From Cetobacterium_A somerae (GTDB taxonomy: Bacteria > Fusobacteriota > Fusobacteriia > Fusobacteriales > Fusobacteriaceae), in assembly GCF_044784365.2 (NCBI RefSeq), contig NZ_CP173065.2: DNA of 64,000 nucleotides; one strand, written 5' to 3'. Positions 39,758 to 47,814 of the stretch are shown here, one piece after another. Within the stretch, counting starts at the first letter, position 1. Each line of letters opens with the position of its first letter. The position numbers and the translations under genes were made by a program. The notes under the pieces are model-generated. The model had not been told where the DNA came from. It was given only the letters and a program-made list of their open reading frames with translations, and ran no database searches.

Positions 39758-39895
39758 CTAAAATTTAAAAATTTTTTTAATTCTTTTAACTATCTTTAAT
39801 AAAGATAGTACAAATTTAATTTTTCTTATTTCAAAGGGAACCTTTTCCAATGCCTTTTTCATCTGAAGGTCAATCTCTTTTTCAGTCATACTCAT
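39758..39895 (-). CDS. Small basic protein, 45 residues, upstream of 39467
   Basis: An ATG behind GGAGAAGATTTTTT opens a 45-residue frame, MSMTEKEIDLQMKKALEKVP then a basic helix ending KIVKRIKKIFKF. The coding direction and spacing (9 bp to the next start) support it. Charge pattern suggests a nucleic-acid- or membrane-contacting helix, which is a guess. The second in-frame ATG (third codon) could also be used. Confidence 0.5.
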   Translation of the reverse strand: MSMTEKEIDLQMKKALEKVPFEIRKIKFVLSLLKIVKRIKKIFKF

Positions 39896-39997
39896 AAAAA
39901 ATCTTCTCCTTTAAAAACAACTATATCGTAAAGTATACATCAAAAAAAATATATAGTCTATATTTATATTATATTTTATTTTTTTTGAAAAGTGTGC

Positions 39998-40003
39998 TAT
40001 AAT
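39998..40003 (+). promoter_or_regulatory. Extended -10 promoter for udk
   Basis: TGCTATAAT (TGN extended -10) lies ~50 bp before the udk start; no good -35 hexamer at 17 bp. Confidence 0.5.
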
Positions 40004-40055
40004 GTATAAGATTTAAAAAAATATAAGCAGTAACACTTAAGGAGGAAAACAAAAA

Positions 40056-40688
40056 ATGAAAAATTGCATATTGATCGGAGTAGCTGGAGGAAGTGGAAGC
40101 GGAAAAACTACAGTAGCACATAATTTAGTAAAGGCTTTCAAATCAGAAGATGCAGTACTAGTTGAGCAAGATGCTTATTATAAAGAGCTAACTAATTTAA
40201 CGATAGAGGAGAAGGCTGCAGTTAACTTTGACCATCCAGATTCAATAGAGTTTGATTTATTAAGAGAGCACTTAACTAAACTTGTAAATGGAGAGTCAAT
40301 AGATAGACCAATCTATGATTTCACAACTCACTCTAGAAAAGAGGGATGCGTAAAGATACATCCATCAAAAATAATAATCGTTGAAGGAATACTAATTTTT
40401 GCTGTTCCAGAGATTAGAGAGCTATTTGATGTAAAGATATTTGTAGATACAGATGCTGATGAAATGATCTTAAGAAGAATTGAAAGAGATATGACAGAGA
40501 GAGGAAGAAGTTTTGAATCTGTTAAAAATCAGTATTTAAAAACTGTAAAGCCAATGTACTTAGAGTTCTGTGAGCCAAGCAAAAGATATGCAGACGTTAT
40601 AATTCCAAGAGGTGGAGAGAACAAAGTTGCTATTGGAATGGTAACAAGTAACTTAAAGAGATTCCTTCAAAAAGGAGTGTTAGGATAG
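40056..40688 (+). CDS. udk: Uridine kinase
   Basis: 210 residues. Walker A GVAGGSGSGKTTVAHNL (~8-24), the substrate-binding EQDAYYKEL and NFDHPDSIEFDLL, KIIIVEGILIFAVPEIRELFD, and the lid ERDMTERGRSFESV followed by KPMYLEFCEPSKRYADVIIPRGG are those of bacterial Udk. It phosphorylates uridine and cytidine in pyrimidine salvage. It has an ATG start behind AAGGAGGAAA. A deoxynucleoside kinase follows 4 bp downstream, giving a nucleoside-salvage operon. Confidence 0.95.
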   Translation: MKNCILIGVAGGSGSGKTTVAHNLVKAFKSEDAVLVEQDAYYKELTNLTIEEKAAVNFDHPDSIEFDLLREHLTKLVNGESIDRPIYDFTTHSRKEGCVKIHPSKIIIVEGILIFAVPEIRELFDVKIFVDTDADEMILRRIERDMTERGRSFESVKNQYLKTVKPMYLEFCEPSKRYADVIIPRGGENKVAIGMVTSNLKRFLQKGVLG

Positions 40689-40692
40689 GATT

Positions 40693-41310
40693 ATGAAAAA
40701 TGTTATCTGTATAGAGGGAGTTGTTGGAGCTGGGAAAACAACTTTAGGAGAGTTATTAGCTAAAGAGTTATCAATAGAGTTTTTTCAAGAACCGTATATA
40801 GATAACCCTTTTTTAGATAAATTTTATTCAAATAAAGAGAGATACTCTTTACTTAGTCAAATGTATTTTTTAAACAAAAGAATAGAGATAATAGAGGAAG
40901 CTTCTAAATTCAATGGTTGTATAATGGATAGAAGTATCTATGGTGACTATCTGTTTGCTAAAATGCACTTAAGAAATGGGTTTATGACAGCAGATGAATT
41001 TTCGTTATATCAATCTTTTTGGGAAAAATTAATCTCAGCAAGAACTAATCCATTATTAATTATCTATTTAGAAACAACTGTTGATAATGCTATAAAAAAG
41101 ATAAAAGAAAGAGGAAGAGATTTCGAACTTGGAGTGGAAAAAGAATATTGGACATCTTTAAATGAGGAGTACTCTAACTTTTTTAATGAATACAATGAAA
41201 CAGTTGTATTAAAAATAAATATAGATAATATGGATATCAGAGATAATGAAGAGGATAGAAAGTTATTTTTTGATATAGTTAAGTCTAAATTAAAAGAACT
41301 AAGCCTGTAA
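40693..41310 (+). CDS. Deoxynucleoside kinase
   Basis: 205 residues of the dNK/dGK family: P-loop IEGVVGAGKTTLGELLA, FFQEPYIDNPFLDKFY for base binding, the DRS-type motif MDRSIYGDYLFAKMH, and the lid KKIKERGRDFELGVE. It phosphorylates deoxynucleosides, usually deoxyadenosine or deoxyguanosine in low-GC bacteria; which base is used cannot be read with certainty. It is translationally close to udk (4-bp gap, ribosome site within the udk end). Confidence 0.88.
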   Translation: MKNVICIEGVVGAGKTTLGELLAKELSIEFFQEPYIDNPFLDKFYSNKERYSLLSQMYFLNKRIEIIEEASKFNGCIMDRSIYGDYLFAKMHLRNGFMTADEFSLYQSFWEKLISARTNPLLIIYLETTVDNAIKKIKERGRDFELGVEKEYWTSLNEEYSNFFNEYNETVVLKINIDNMDIRDNEEDRKLFFDIVKSKLKELSL

Positions 41311-41409
41311 AGTCCCAATTAAAGGAAATTGCTTTATATTTTAGTAGAATTATGCTAGAATTATAAATGAAAAAACATTTATAGAAATACACTTTTGAGG
41401 AGAAAAATT

Positions 41410-42021
41410 ATGATTTTTTGGAAAGGGATTATAACAGGTTTAATATTATCACTTCCCTTTGGACCAGTGGGCATTTACTGTATGGAAAAGGCTATGATCG
41501 AAGGAGAAAAAAAAGCGTATGTATCAGCGCTAGGAATGGTAACTGTAGACATAATTTATGGTATTATATCATTTCTATTTATAAGTAGAGTTGAAAGTTA
41601 TGTTATTAAATTCGAAACTCCGCTAAAAGTGTTGATAAGTGTATTTTTAATTTTTGTGGGAAGTAAAAAGTTTTTTGGAAAGCCTAAAGTTAAAGAGGTC
41701 GAAGATGATAACTACACTTTAGTGCAAGACTATTTTGAAACTTTTTTACTAGCAATATTTAATATCTCATCAATTCTTGTAATAGCAGGAATTTATACAC
41801 TTCTTGGGATATTGGATAGCCCTATTAGAGAGATGACAGTATTAGAATTAGGAACTGGAATTGGAATTGGAGGAGCATCACTATGGTTTACAACAATCTT
41901 TTTAATATATCATTTTAAAAAGAAAGTAACTATGGATATTCTTTTAAAACTAAGTAAACTTTCAGGATTAATAATTCTAATCTTCGGAATTGCAACTATT
42001 ATATTTGCCTTCTACAAATAA
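41410..42021 (+). CDS. LysE/RhtB-type membrane exporter
   Basis: 203 residues with six hydrophobic helices. The N-terminus FWKGIITGLILSLPFGPVGIYCMEKAM carries the LysE-family P-x-GPV/I pattern, and ALGMVTVDIIYGIISFLF forms the second helix. The family exports amino acids through the inner membrane by proton antiport; the substrate is unknown. The ATG at 41410 follows TTGAGGAGAAAA. A charged cytoplasmic loop (KPKVKEVEDDNY) interrupts the two halves. Confidence 0.82.
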   Translation: MIFWKGIITGLILSLPFGPVGIYCMEKAMIEGEKKAYVSALGMVTVDIIYGIISFLFISRVESYVIKFETPLKVLISVFLIFVGSKKFFGKPKVKEVEDDNYTLVQDYFETFLLAIFNISSILVIAGIYTLLGILDSPIREMTVLELGTGIGIGGASLWFTTIFLIYHFKKKVTMDILLKLSKLSGLIILIFGIATIIFAFYK

Positions 42022-42054
42022 TAATAGAATATTTTATTAAGGATGGTAATATTT

Positions 42055-43110
42055 ATGAACTTAGAGTTTAATAAAGAAAACGAAAACAAAGTTATAGCAG
42101 TAGCTATGAGTGGAGGAGTAGATTCGTCTACAGTGGCTTATCTTTTAAAAAAGCAAGGTTACAAAATTTTTGGTGTAACTATGAAAACTTGTGGAGAAGA
42201 GGATAAGGATGCTAAAAGAATATGTGATGATTTAGGTATTGATCATTATCTTTTAGATGTAACAGAGGATTTTGGAAAAGAGGTTATTGACTATTTCGTA
42301 GATGAATATAGCTCAGGAAGAACTCCAAATCCATGTATGGTTTGTAACAGAAAAATAAAATTTGGAAAACTTATTGAGTTTGCAAAGGAGTTAGGAGCAG
42401 AGGCATTAGCAACTGGTCACTACGCAAACATCATTGATGGTACATTAGCTATTGGTGATGACATGAATAAGGATCAAGTTTATTTCTTATCACAAATAAA
42501 AAAAGAAAACTTAAAGTATATCATTTTCCCAATTGGAAAAATGGAAAAACCAGCTGTTAGAGAGCTAGCAAAAGATTTAGGTGTAAGAGTTTACGCTAAA
42601 AAAGACTCTCAAGAGATATGTTTTGTTGAAGATGGAAAGTTAAAAGAGTTTTTAATGGAGAAAACTGGTGGAAAAATCGGAAAGCCAGGACAAATTGTTA
42701 ATCTAAAAGGAAAAGTTTTAGGAAAACACAATGGATTAGCATTCTACACAATAGGACAAAGAAAAGGATTGGGAATAGCGTCAGCAAACCCACTTTATGT
42801 TATAGAGTTAGATAGAAAAAACAACAGAGTTATTGTTGGAAGCAATGAAGATCTTATGAAGAATACTTTAATTGCAAATCAACTGAACCTATTTTTAGTA
42901 GAGGATGTAAAAGAGTTAGATGGAATGGATTGTTTTGTAAAAGCACGTTCTAGAGATAAATTACATCCATGTAAAGTAAAAGTAGTAGATAAAGACACAA
43001 TAGAGATTTTATTTACAGAGGATAACGTAAGAGCTGTTACTCCAGGACAAGGAGCAGTATTATATACTGAAGATGGAAAAGTTATCGCAAGTTCTTTTAT
43101 AATTAAATAG
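42055..43110 (+). CDS. mnmA: tRNA-specific 2-thiouridylase
   Basis: 351 residues. PP-loop AMSGGVDSSTVAYLL (~16-30), first catalytic Cys in PNPCMVCNRKIKFG, ATGHYA, DQVYFLSQI, second Cys in SQEICFVEDG, and the C-terminal beta barrel (GLAFYTIGQRKGLG). It makes 2-thiouridine at wobble position 34 of tRNA-Lys, Glu and Gln. The ATG at 42055 is used with AAGGATGG upstream; the ATG at 42043 overlaps that site. A strong terminator follows. Confidence 0.95.
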   Translation: MNLEFNKENENKVIAVAMSGGVDSSTVAYLLKKQGYKIFGVTMKTCGEEDKDAKRICDDLGIDHYLLDVTEDFGKEVIDYFVDEYSSGRTPNPCMVCNRKIKFGKLIEFAKELGAEALATGHYANIIDGTLAIGDDMNKDQVYFLSQIKKENLKYIIFPIGKMEKPAVRELAKDLGVRVYAKKDSQEICFVEDGKLKEFLMEKTGGKIGKPGQIVNLKGKVLGKHNGLAFYTIGQRKGLGIASANPLYVIELDRKNNRVIVGSNEDLMKNTLIANQLNLFLVEDVKELDGMDCFVKARSRDKLHPCKVKVVDKDTIEILFTEDNVRAVTPGQGAVLYTEDGKVIASSFIIK

Positions 43111-43116
43111 ATTTTA

Positions 43117-43160
43117 ATAGCCTGTAAGTAATAAACTATTATTTACAGGCTTTTTTTTAA
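43117..43160 (+). terminator. Terminator of mnmA
   Basis: AGCCTGTAA / TTACAGGCT hairpin (with inner TAATA / TATTA) followed by eight Ts. Confidence 0.88.
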
Positions 43161-43253
43161 TTTTTTTAAAAGAATATACTTGTTAAATAGGTAAAATTAA
43201 GATATACTTATATTGCCAAAGTGTTTATTTTTTAAAGAAAGAGAGGTGTTACT

Positions 43254-45013
43254 ATGAGTTTTTTCAATAAATTTAATGATACAGACAAAATTAATCTTTT
43301 TTTAGGTGATTTTTTAGTGAGAAACGCTGGATATCCAACAAGAAGAGAGTTAGCAAAACTGTTAATGAAAGATATGAAAGAAAATATAAAGGGCTACATA
43401 AGAGACGAAAACTCTTTATTCCAAGTTAGCCAAGTTTATTTAGATGGAGTTGTTAGCAGCAGAAGTTCATTATTGAAAAAAATCAAAAATTTGTACGAAA
43501 CAAACAGAGAAACTGCAGAGGTATTAAATATTTTCTCTGAAAGTAATAAGATTAATGCTGTTTTTTCAACAGATTATGATATAGTTTTAGACGATATAAA
43601 CTGCAACAAAGTGGTAAAGATACTACCTACAGATGAAGAGTTTACAATAGCATCAAATGGAGAGGTTAAGCATTATAAGATTCTTGGAGATGTTAATAGA
43701 CATGAAAAGATTTTCGTTTCTATCCAAGACTTTAGAAAACTAAAAGTTTTAGATTTTTACAAAAACTTTTTCAAAAATATAAAAGAGGATATGGAAAACT
43801 ATCCAACGCTAATTTTAGGATTAGACTTAAATAACTCAGATTTTATAGATATGTTAGAGGTTGTATTAACAGGTGTAAATCCAAAAGATGTTATATATGC
43901 TGTGAGCAATTCAAATGTATTAAAAACAAAAACAATTGAAAGATTAAATGAGTTAGGAATAAAATTATTACCACATAGTGAAGAGGAGTTTTTTAAAGAG
44001 TTAAAAGGATACTTAAGCTCAGCACAATTAGATGAATCTGAATTAAAAGAGGCATATATTGGAAAAAAGCTCTTTCGGTAACTCCAGATATTTCTGAAGA
44101 GATAGTTGAATCTGAAGAAGTAGTTGAAGAGGAGATTTTAAATGAAACTGTAGAGGTAGTTGTTGAAGAAACTACTGAAGAGGTTGAAATTGAAACAAGA
44201 GACCCAGAAGTATTAGAAGTTAAAAATGAAGATTTTAAAATAATAGAGAGTGCTTTAGAAATAAGGTATAGCTCTTTAAAATTGGATAGGTTACCAATTG
44301 AATTTTCTACGATAAAAGATATGAAAAATCAAAACCTAATAAAAACTTTTGGAGTTACCGAATTAAAAATAGGTCAACTAAATTTGAAAGACTGTCATAG
44401 TAGAATAGTTGAAATAAATAGAAAAAAATATTTAGAACTAAAGAACAGAGAGTTTAAATTAGGTTTAGAGATTGACTTAAAAGATGATGGATCTTTTAAT
44501 ACAATAGTAAATAACTATTACTACAAGATATATCAATATAGCAACATAAAGAGATTTATGCCTAATATAAAACTTTTAAAAGAGATTTTTATGGGACAGC
44601 TTATTGAAATCAGTGGGAAGTTAGTAACTGGTAAAGTATCTTTTGAAAATAGAATAGAAGTTATGAAGTTAGATTTATTAGAAAAAGAGATTTTAGGATT
44701 AGAAGAGATAAAGAAAGAGAAGTTATTGCAAGAGGAGAACTCACTATACTCTTTAGCTTTATTAAATCTTATTGATAAAACTCCAACACTTCAAAGTTGG
44801 GTAAACTTTAGATGTGACTTAGATAAAGTTCAGTTAATTGAAGGAGATAAAATATCTGTTGAAAGAATTCATATTATTAAAGGAAATGACTTTAATATTA
44901 GAGAGAGAATAGTTACAGTAGCTCCAGTAGAAAAAAGAGAGATAAAAACTACTGAAACAGTAGCTTATAGAAAAACTTGTGAAATTTCATTAGAGAAGAT
45001 ACCTAGAAAATAA
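43254..45013 (+). CDS. Degenerate SIR2-like protein; second half reached by -1 frameshift at A_AAA_AAG
   Basis: The zero frame (43254-44081) encodes 275 residues and stops. In the -1 frame from 44069 the reading continues, without a break, through an acidic linker to 45013; a single shift at the heptamer A AAA AAG (44063-44069) joins both into ~586 residues. The first part matches the SIR2 fold in order: LFLGDFLVRNAGYPTRRELA (normally GAGxS), FSTDYDIVL (normally TNYD) and KILGDVNRHEKIFV (normally KLHG). The catalytic Asn and His are therefore replaced, so it is probably a pseudoenzyme. The C-terminal ~240 residues are unassigned. It is followed by the alarmone synthetase with only 16 bp between. 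A sequencing error is the alternative. Confidence 0.65.
44063..44069 (+). promoter_or_regulatory. Putative -1 ribosomal frameshift heptamer
   Basis: A AAA AAG in the correct phase (GGA AAA AAG), as in dnaX. AGAGG lies ~10 nt upstream as a possible stimulatory Shine-Dalgarno, and CTCTTTC / GAAGAG downstream could form a weak stem. The zero frame stops 10 nt after it. Confidence 0.55.
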
Positions 45014-45029
45014 TAAAGAGGTGTTTAAT

Positions 45030-45818
45030 TTGGTATTAGATAATACGATAGACAGAGAAGAATTTTTTAAAGCTTTCTGTATAACAGAGGAGTATTTTAA
45101 TTCCACTGGTCTTAATTGGGATGAGCTTATGAAAATTTATGCTGACTATATAACATTAGTTCCTTATTTAGAAAAAGAAGCTGAACATATAGTATCTAAA
45201 TTAATTGATAGTGAAGGGGTTCACTCAGTTAGAAGAAGAGTAAAAAGAGCAACACATCTTGTTGAAAAAATAATAAGAAAAGGTCGCAAATATGCAGATC
45301 GTGGAATAAGTGTAGAAAACTACAAAGAGATTATAACTGACCTCATAGGAATTCGTGTGCTACATCTATTTAAAGATGATTGGCGTGGAATTCATTGTGA
45401 AATAACAAAGTTATGGGATACAAAAGAAACTCCTCAGATAAACATCAGACGAGGGGATTATAATATCCAAGATCTAAAAAATACTATTCAAGACTTAGAT
45501 TGTGAGATAATTGTGAGAGACCATGGTTACAGGTCAATCCATTATCTAATTGGCGTGCCAGTTACAAAGCAAGATGAGGTACTTGTAGAGATTCAAGTGA
45601 GAACAGTTTTTGAAGAAGCTTGGAGTGAGATAGATCACTTAATGAGATATCCATATGATGTTGATAATCCAATTATAACTGAATACTTAGGTATTTTTAA
45701 TAGAATAGTTGGAAGTGCAGATGAGATGGGTATGTTTATAAAAAAAATAAAAAAAGAGTTTTCTAATGGAAAAGGTTTAGAAGATAATTTCAGAGAGTTG
45801 GATTTAAAATTCAAATAA
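45030..45818 (+). CDS. Small alarmone synthetase, RelA/SpoT-domain (p)ppGpp synthetase
   Basis: 262 residues from a TTG with AAGAGGTG seven bases upstream (a GTG at 45021 has no spacing). RSH synthetase motifs: SVRRRVKRATHLVEKIIRKG, DLIGIRVLHLF, the RDHGYRSIHYL region and EIQVRTVFEEAWSEIDHLMRY with the catalytic Glu. There is no HD hydrolase or TGS domain. It makes ppGpp or pppGpp from ATP and GDP/GTP; the lack of hydrolase means control is by expression or allostery. It follows the SIR2-like gene in the same operon. Confidence 0.9.
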   Translation: MVLDNTIDREEFFKAFCITEEYFNSTGLNWDELMKIYADYITLVPYLEKEAEHIVSKLIDSEGVHSVRRRVKRATHLVEKIIRKGRKYADRGISVENYKEIITDLIGIRVLHLFKDDWRGIHCEITKLWDTKETPQINIRRGDYNIQDLKNTIQDLDCEIIVRDHGYRSIHYLIGVPVTKQDEVLVEIQVRTVFEEAWSEIDHLMRYPYDVDNPIITEYLGIFNRIVGSADEMGMFIKKIKKEFSNGKGLEDNFRELDLKFK

Positions 45819-45850
45819 AAGGAAGAGTTTCGACTCTTCCTTTTTTCTAA
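45817..45850 (+). terminator. Terminator after the alarmone synthetase
   Basis: AAGGAAGAGT / ACTCTTCCTT hairpin with T tract. Confidence 0.85.
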
Positions 45851-45869
45851 AAAAGTTAGAGGTGACTAG

Positions 45870-47291
45870 ATGAAAGAGATATTCATAGCATTAAAGGACT
45901 ACTTAGTATTTGTTAATATTATATTTGCATGTATCGTTATATTCTTTGAAAGAAGAAGACCAGTATTCACACTATTTTGGATAACAATATTGTTATTAAC
46001 ATCCTATTTTGGATTTATAATGTATCTATTTTTTGGTATTAGCTTTAAAAAACGTAGAGCTTTAGCAAAATATTATTTAAAAAATAGTCATGATTATCTA
46101 AAAAATTTAAATAAAAAATCTATGGTTAGTATTAAAAAATGGATAGGATTAAGTAGATATTTAGATGGAGTCCTTTTAGGAAAAATGACTCATAATAACA
46201 GTTTTACATTTTATCCAGAAGCTAAGTATTACTTTGAAAATCTAACACTATCTATAAAAAATGCAAAAAAATCTATATATATGGAGTATTATATATTTGA
46301 TGATGATGAGGTAGGGTCTCCAATTTACGATTTACTTTTAGAAAAGGTTAAAGAGGGAGTGGAGATAAAAATAATAGTAGATGGAGCTGGAACAAGAGGA
46401 GTTTCTAGAAAAAGAGTTGAAGAGTTAAAAAGAGCAGGTATAATGTTTGAGGTATTCTTCCCATCGTACTTTCCATTTGTAAAAGTTGGAAATTTAAGAG
46501 CTAACTATAGAGATCATAGAAAAATAGCTCTTATAGATAACAAAATATGTTTTTCAGGTGGATTGAATATAGGAAAAGACTATATTGGTAAGGGTCGTTT
46601 AGGAAATTGGCAAGATATAGGATTCTCTTTAAAAGGTGAAGCTATAATAGACTATTTGCATGAGTTTGAAAGAAGTTGGAAATTCTTAAAAAAGGACACA
46701 ACAGATATATTTCAAAATATTGCTATTGATAAAGATGACCATAGTTTAACTCCAATTCAAGTTGTAAGTTCAGGACCAAACTATGAGTTTCATACTATAA
46801 AAGATACATTTTTAAGTTTAATAGTAAAAGCTGAAAAAAGTATACATATAGAAACACCATATTTTATTCCAGATGAACCTATTTTAGATGCTTTAAAGGC
46901 AGCTTTAGTTTCAGGAGTAAAAGTTAAAATAGTGATACCTAGTGTTGGAGATCACGCTTTTGTTTACTGGGCTAATCAATACTTTTATGGAGAGTTACTT
47001 GAACTTGGAGCTGAGATATACAAATATAAATATGGATTTATTCATAGTAAATTAGTTATTATAGATGGAGAGATTGCATTTTTAGGAACTGCAAACTTTG
47101 ATTATAGAAGTATGTATCAAAATTTTGAAATAAGTCTTCTGATTTTGGGAAATAACATTACTGAATTAGAAAAAAGAATAGATAAAGATATTTTAGATTC
47201 TAAAAGAGTAACATTAGAGGAGTATAAAAATAGAGGAAAAAAAGATAGGGTGCTAGAATCTATTTCTAAATTGTTAGCACCAATACTATAA
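45870..47291 (+). CDS. cls: Cardiolipin synthase, two HKD motifs
   Basis: 473 residues. Two N-terminal membrane helices (LVFVNIIFACIVIFF; FWITILLLTSYFGFIMYLFFG) precede two phospholipase D domains: HRKIALIDNKICFSGGLN (~215) and HSKLVIIDGEIAFLGTANFD (~395). Length and order match bacterial Cls. It joins two phosphatidylglycerols to cardiolipin and glycerol in the inner membrane. ATG start behind TTAGAGGTG, 11 bp ahead of mogA at its end. Confidence 0.92.
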   Translation: MKEIFIALKDYLVFVNIIFACIVIFFERRRPVFTLFWITILLLTSYFGFIMYLFFGISFKKRRALAKYYLKNSHDYLKNLNKKSMVSIKKWIGLSRYLDGVLLGKMTHNNSFTFYPEAKYYFENLTLSIKNAKKSIYMEYYIFDDDEVGSPIYDLLLEKVKEGVEIKIIVDGAGTRGVSRKRVEELKRAGIMFEVFFPSYFPFVKVGNLRANYRDHRKIALIDNKICFSGGLNIGKDYIGKGRLGNWQDIGFSLKGEAIIDYLHEFERSWKFLKKDTTDIFQNIAIDKDDHSLTPIQVVSSGPNYEFHTIKDTFLSLIVKAEKSIHIETPYFIPDEPILDALKAALVSGVKVKIVIPSVGDHAFVYWANQYFYGELLELGAEIYKYKYGFIHSKLVIIDGEIAFLGTANFDYRSMYQNFEISLLILGNNITELEKRIDKDILDSKRVTLEEYKNRGKKDRVLESISKLLAPIL

Positions 47292-47301
47292 GGAGGAAGT
47301 T

Positions 47302-47805
47302 ATGATAAGAGTAGCTATAGTAACACTAAGTGATAAGGGTTCAAGAGGAGAGAGAGTAGACGTAACAGGACAAAAATTAAAAGAGATTTTTGAAAAGCAT
47401 TTAAGTTATGAAACTGTTTATTATAATATGCTTCCAGATACTTATGAAGAGATTTGTGAAGAGTTAATAAAATTAGCTGATGAAGATATAGCTGATTTAA
47501 TCGTAACAAATGGAGGAACAGGATTTTCAAAAAGAGATGTTACACCTGAAGCAACACTTGCTGTAATAGAAAGGGAAGCTCCAGGAGTAGCTGAATACAT
47601 GAGAGCTAAATCATTTGAGATAACACCAAAGGCGATGTTAAGCAGAGCAAGATGTGGAATAAGAAAGGGAAGTATAATTTTAAATCTTCCAGGAAGTCCA
47701 AAAGGAGCAACAGAGAATCTAAACTTTGTAATAGATGCATTAGTTCATGGAGTTGAGATACTAAAGGGTGCAGCTGTAGAGTGTGCAACACCTATTAAAA
47801 AATAG
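47302..47805 (+). CDS. Molybdopterin adenylyltransferase / MoaB-like protein
   Basis: 167 residues of the MogA/MoaB family: RVAIVTLSDKGSRGERVD, DLIVTNGGTGFSKRDVTPEAT with the GGTG and D(V)TPEA substrate-binding loop, LSRARCGI and NLPGSPKGATENL. It adenylates molybdopterin for metal insertion. No other molybdenum-cofactor gene is in this window, so it is a stray member of the pathway. It has an ATG start behind AAGGAGGAAG, between cls and addB. Confidence 0.88.
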   Translation: MIRVAIVTLSDKGSRGERVDVTGQKLKEIFEKHLSYETVYYNMLPDTYEEICEELIKLADEDIADLIVTNGGTGFSKRDVTPEATLAVIEREAPGVAEYMRAKSFEITPKAMLSRARCGIRKGSIILNLPGSPKGATENLNFVIDALVHGVEILKGAAVECATPIKK

Positions 47806-47814
47806 GAGGGAACA

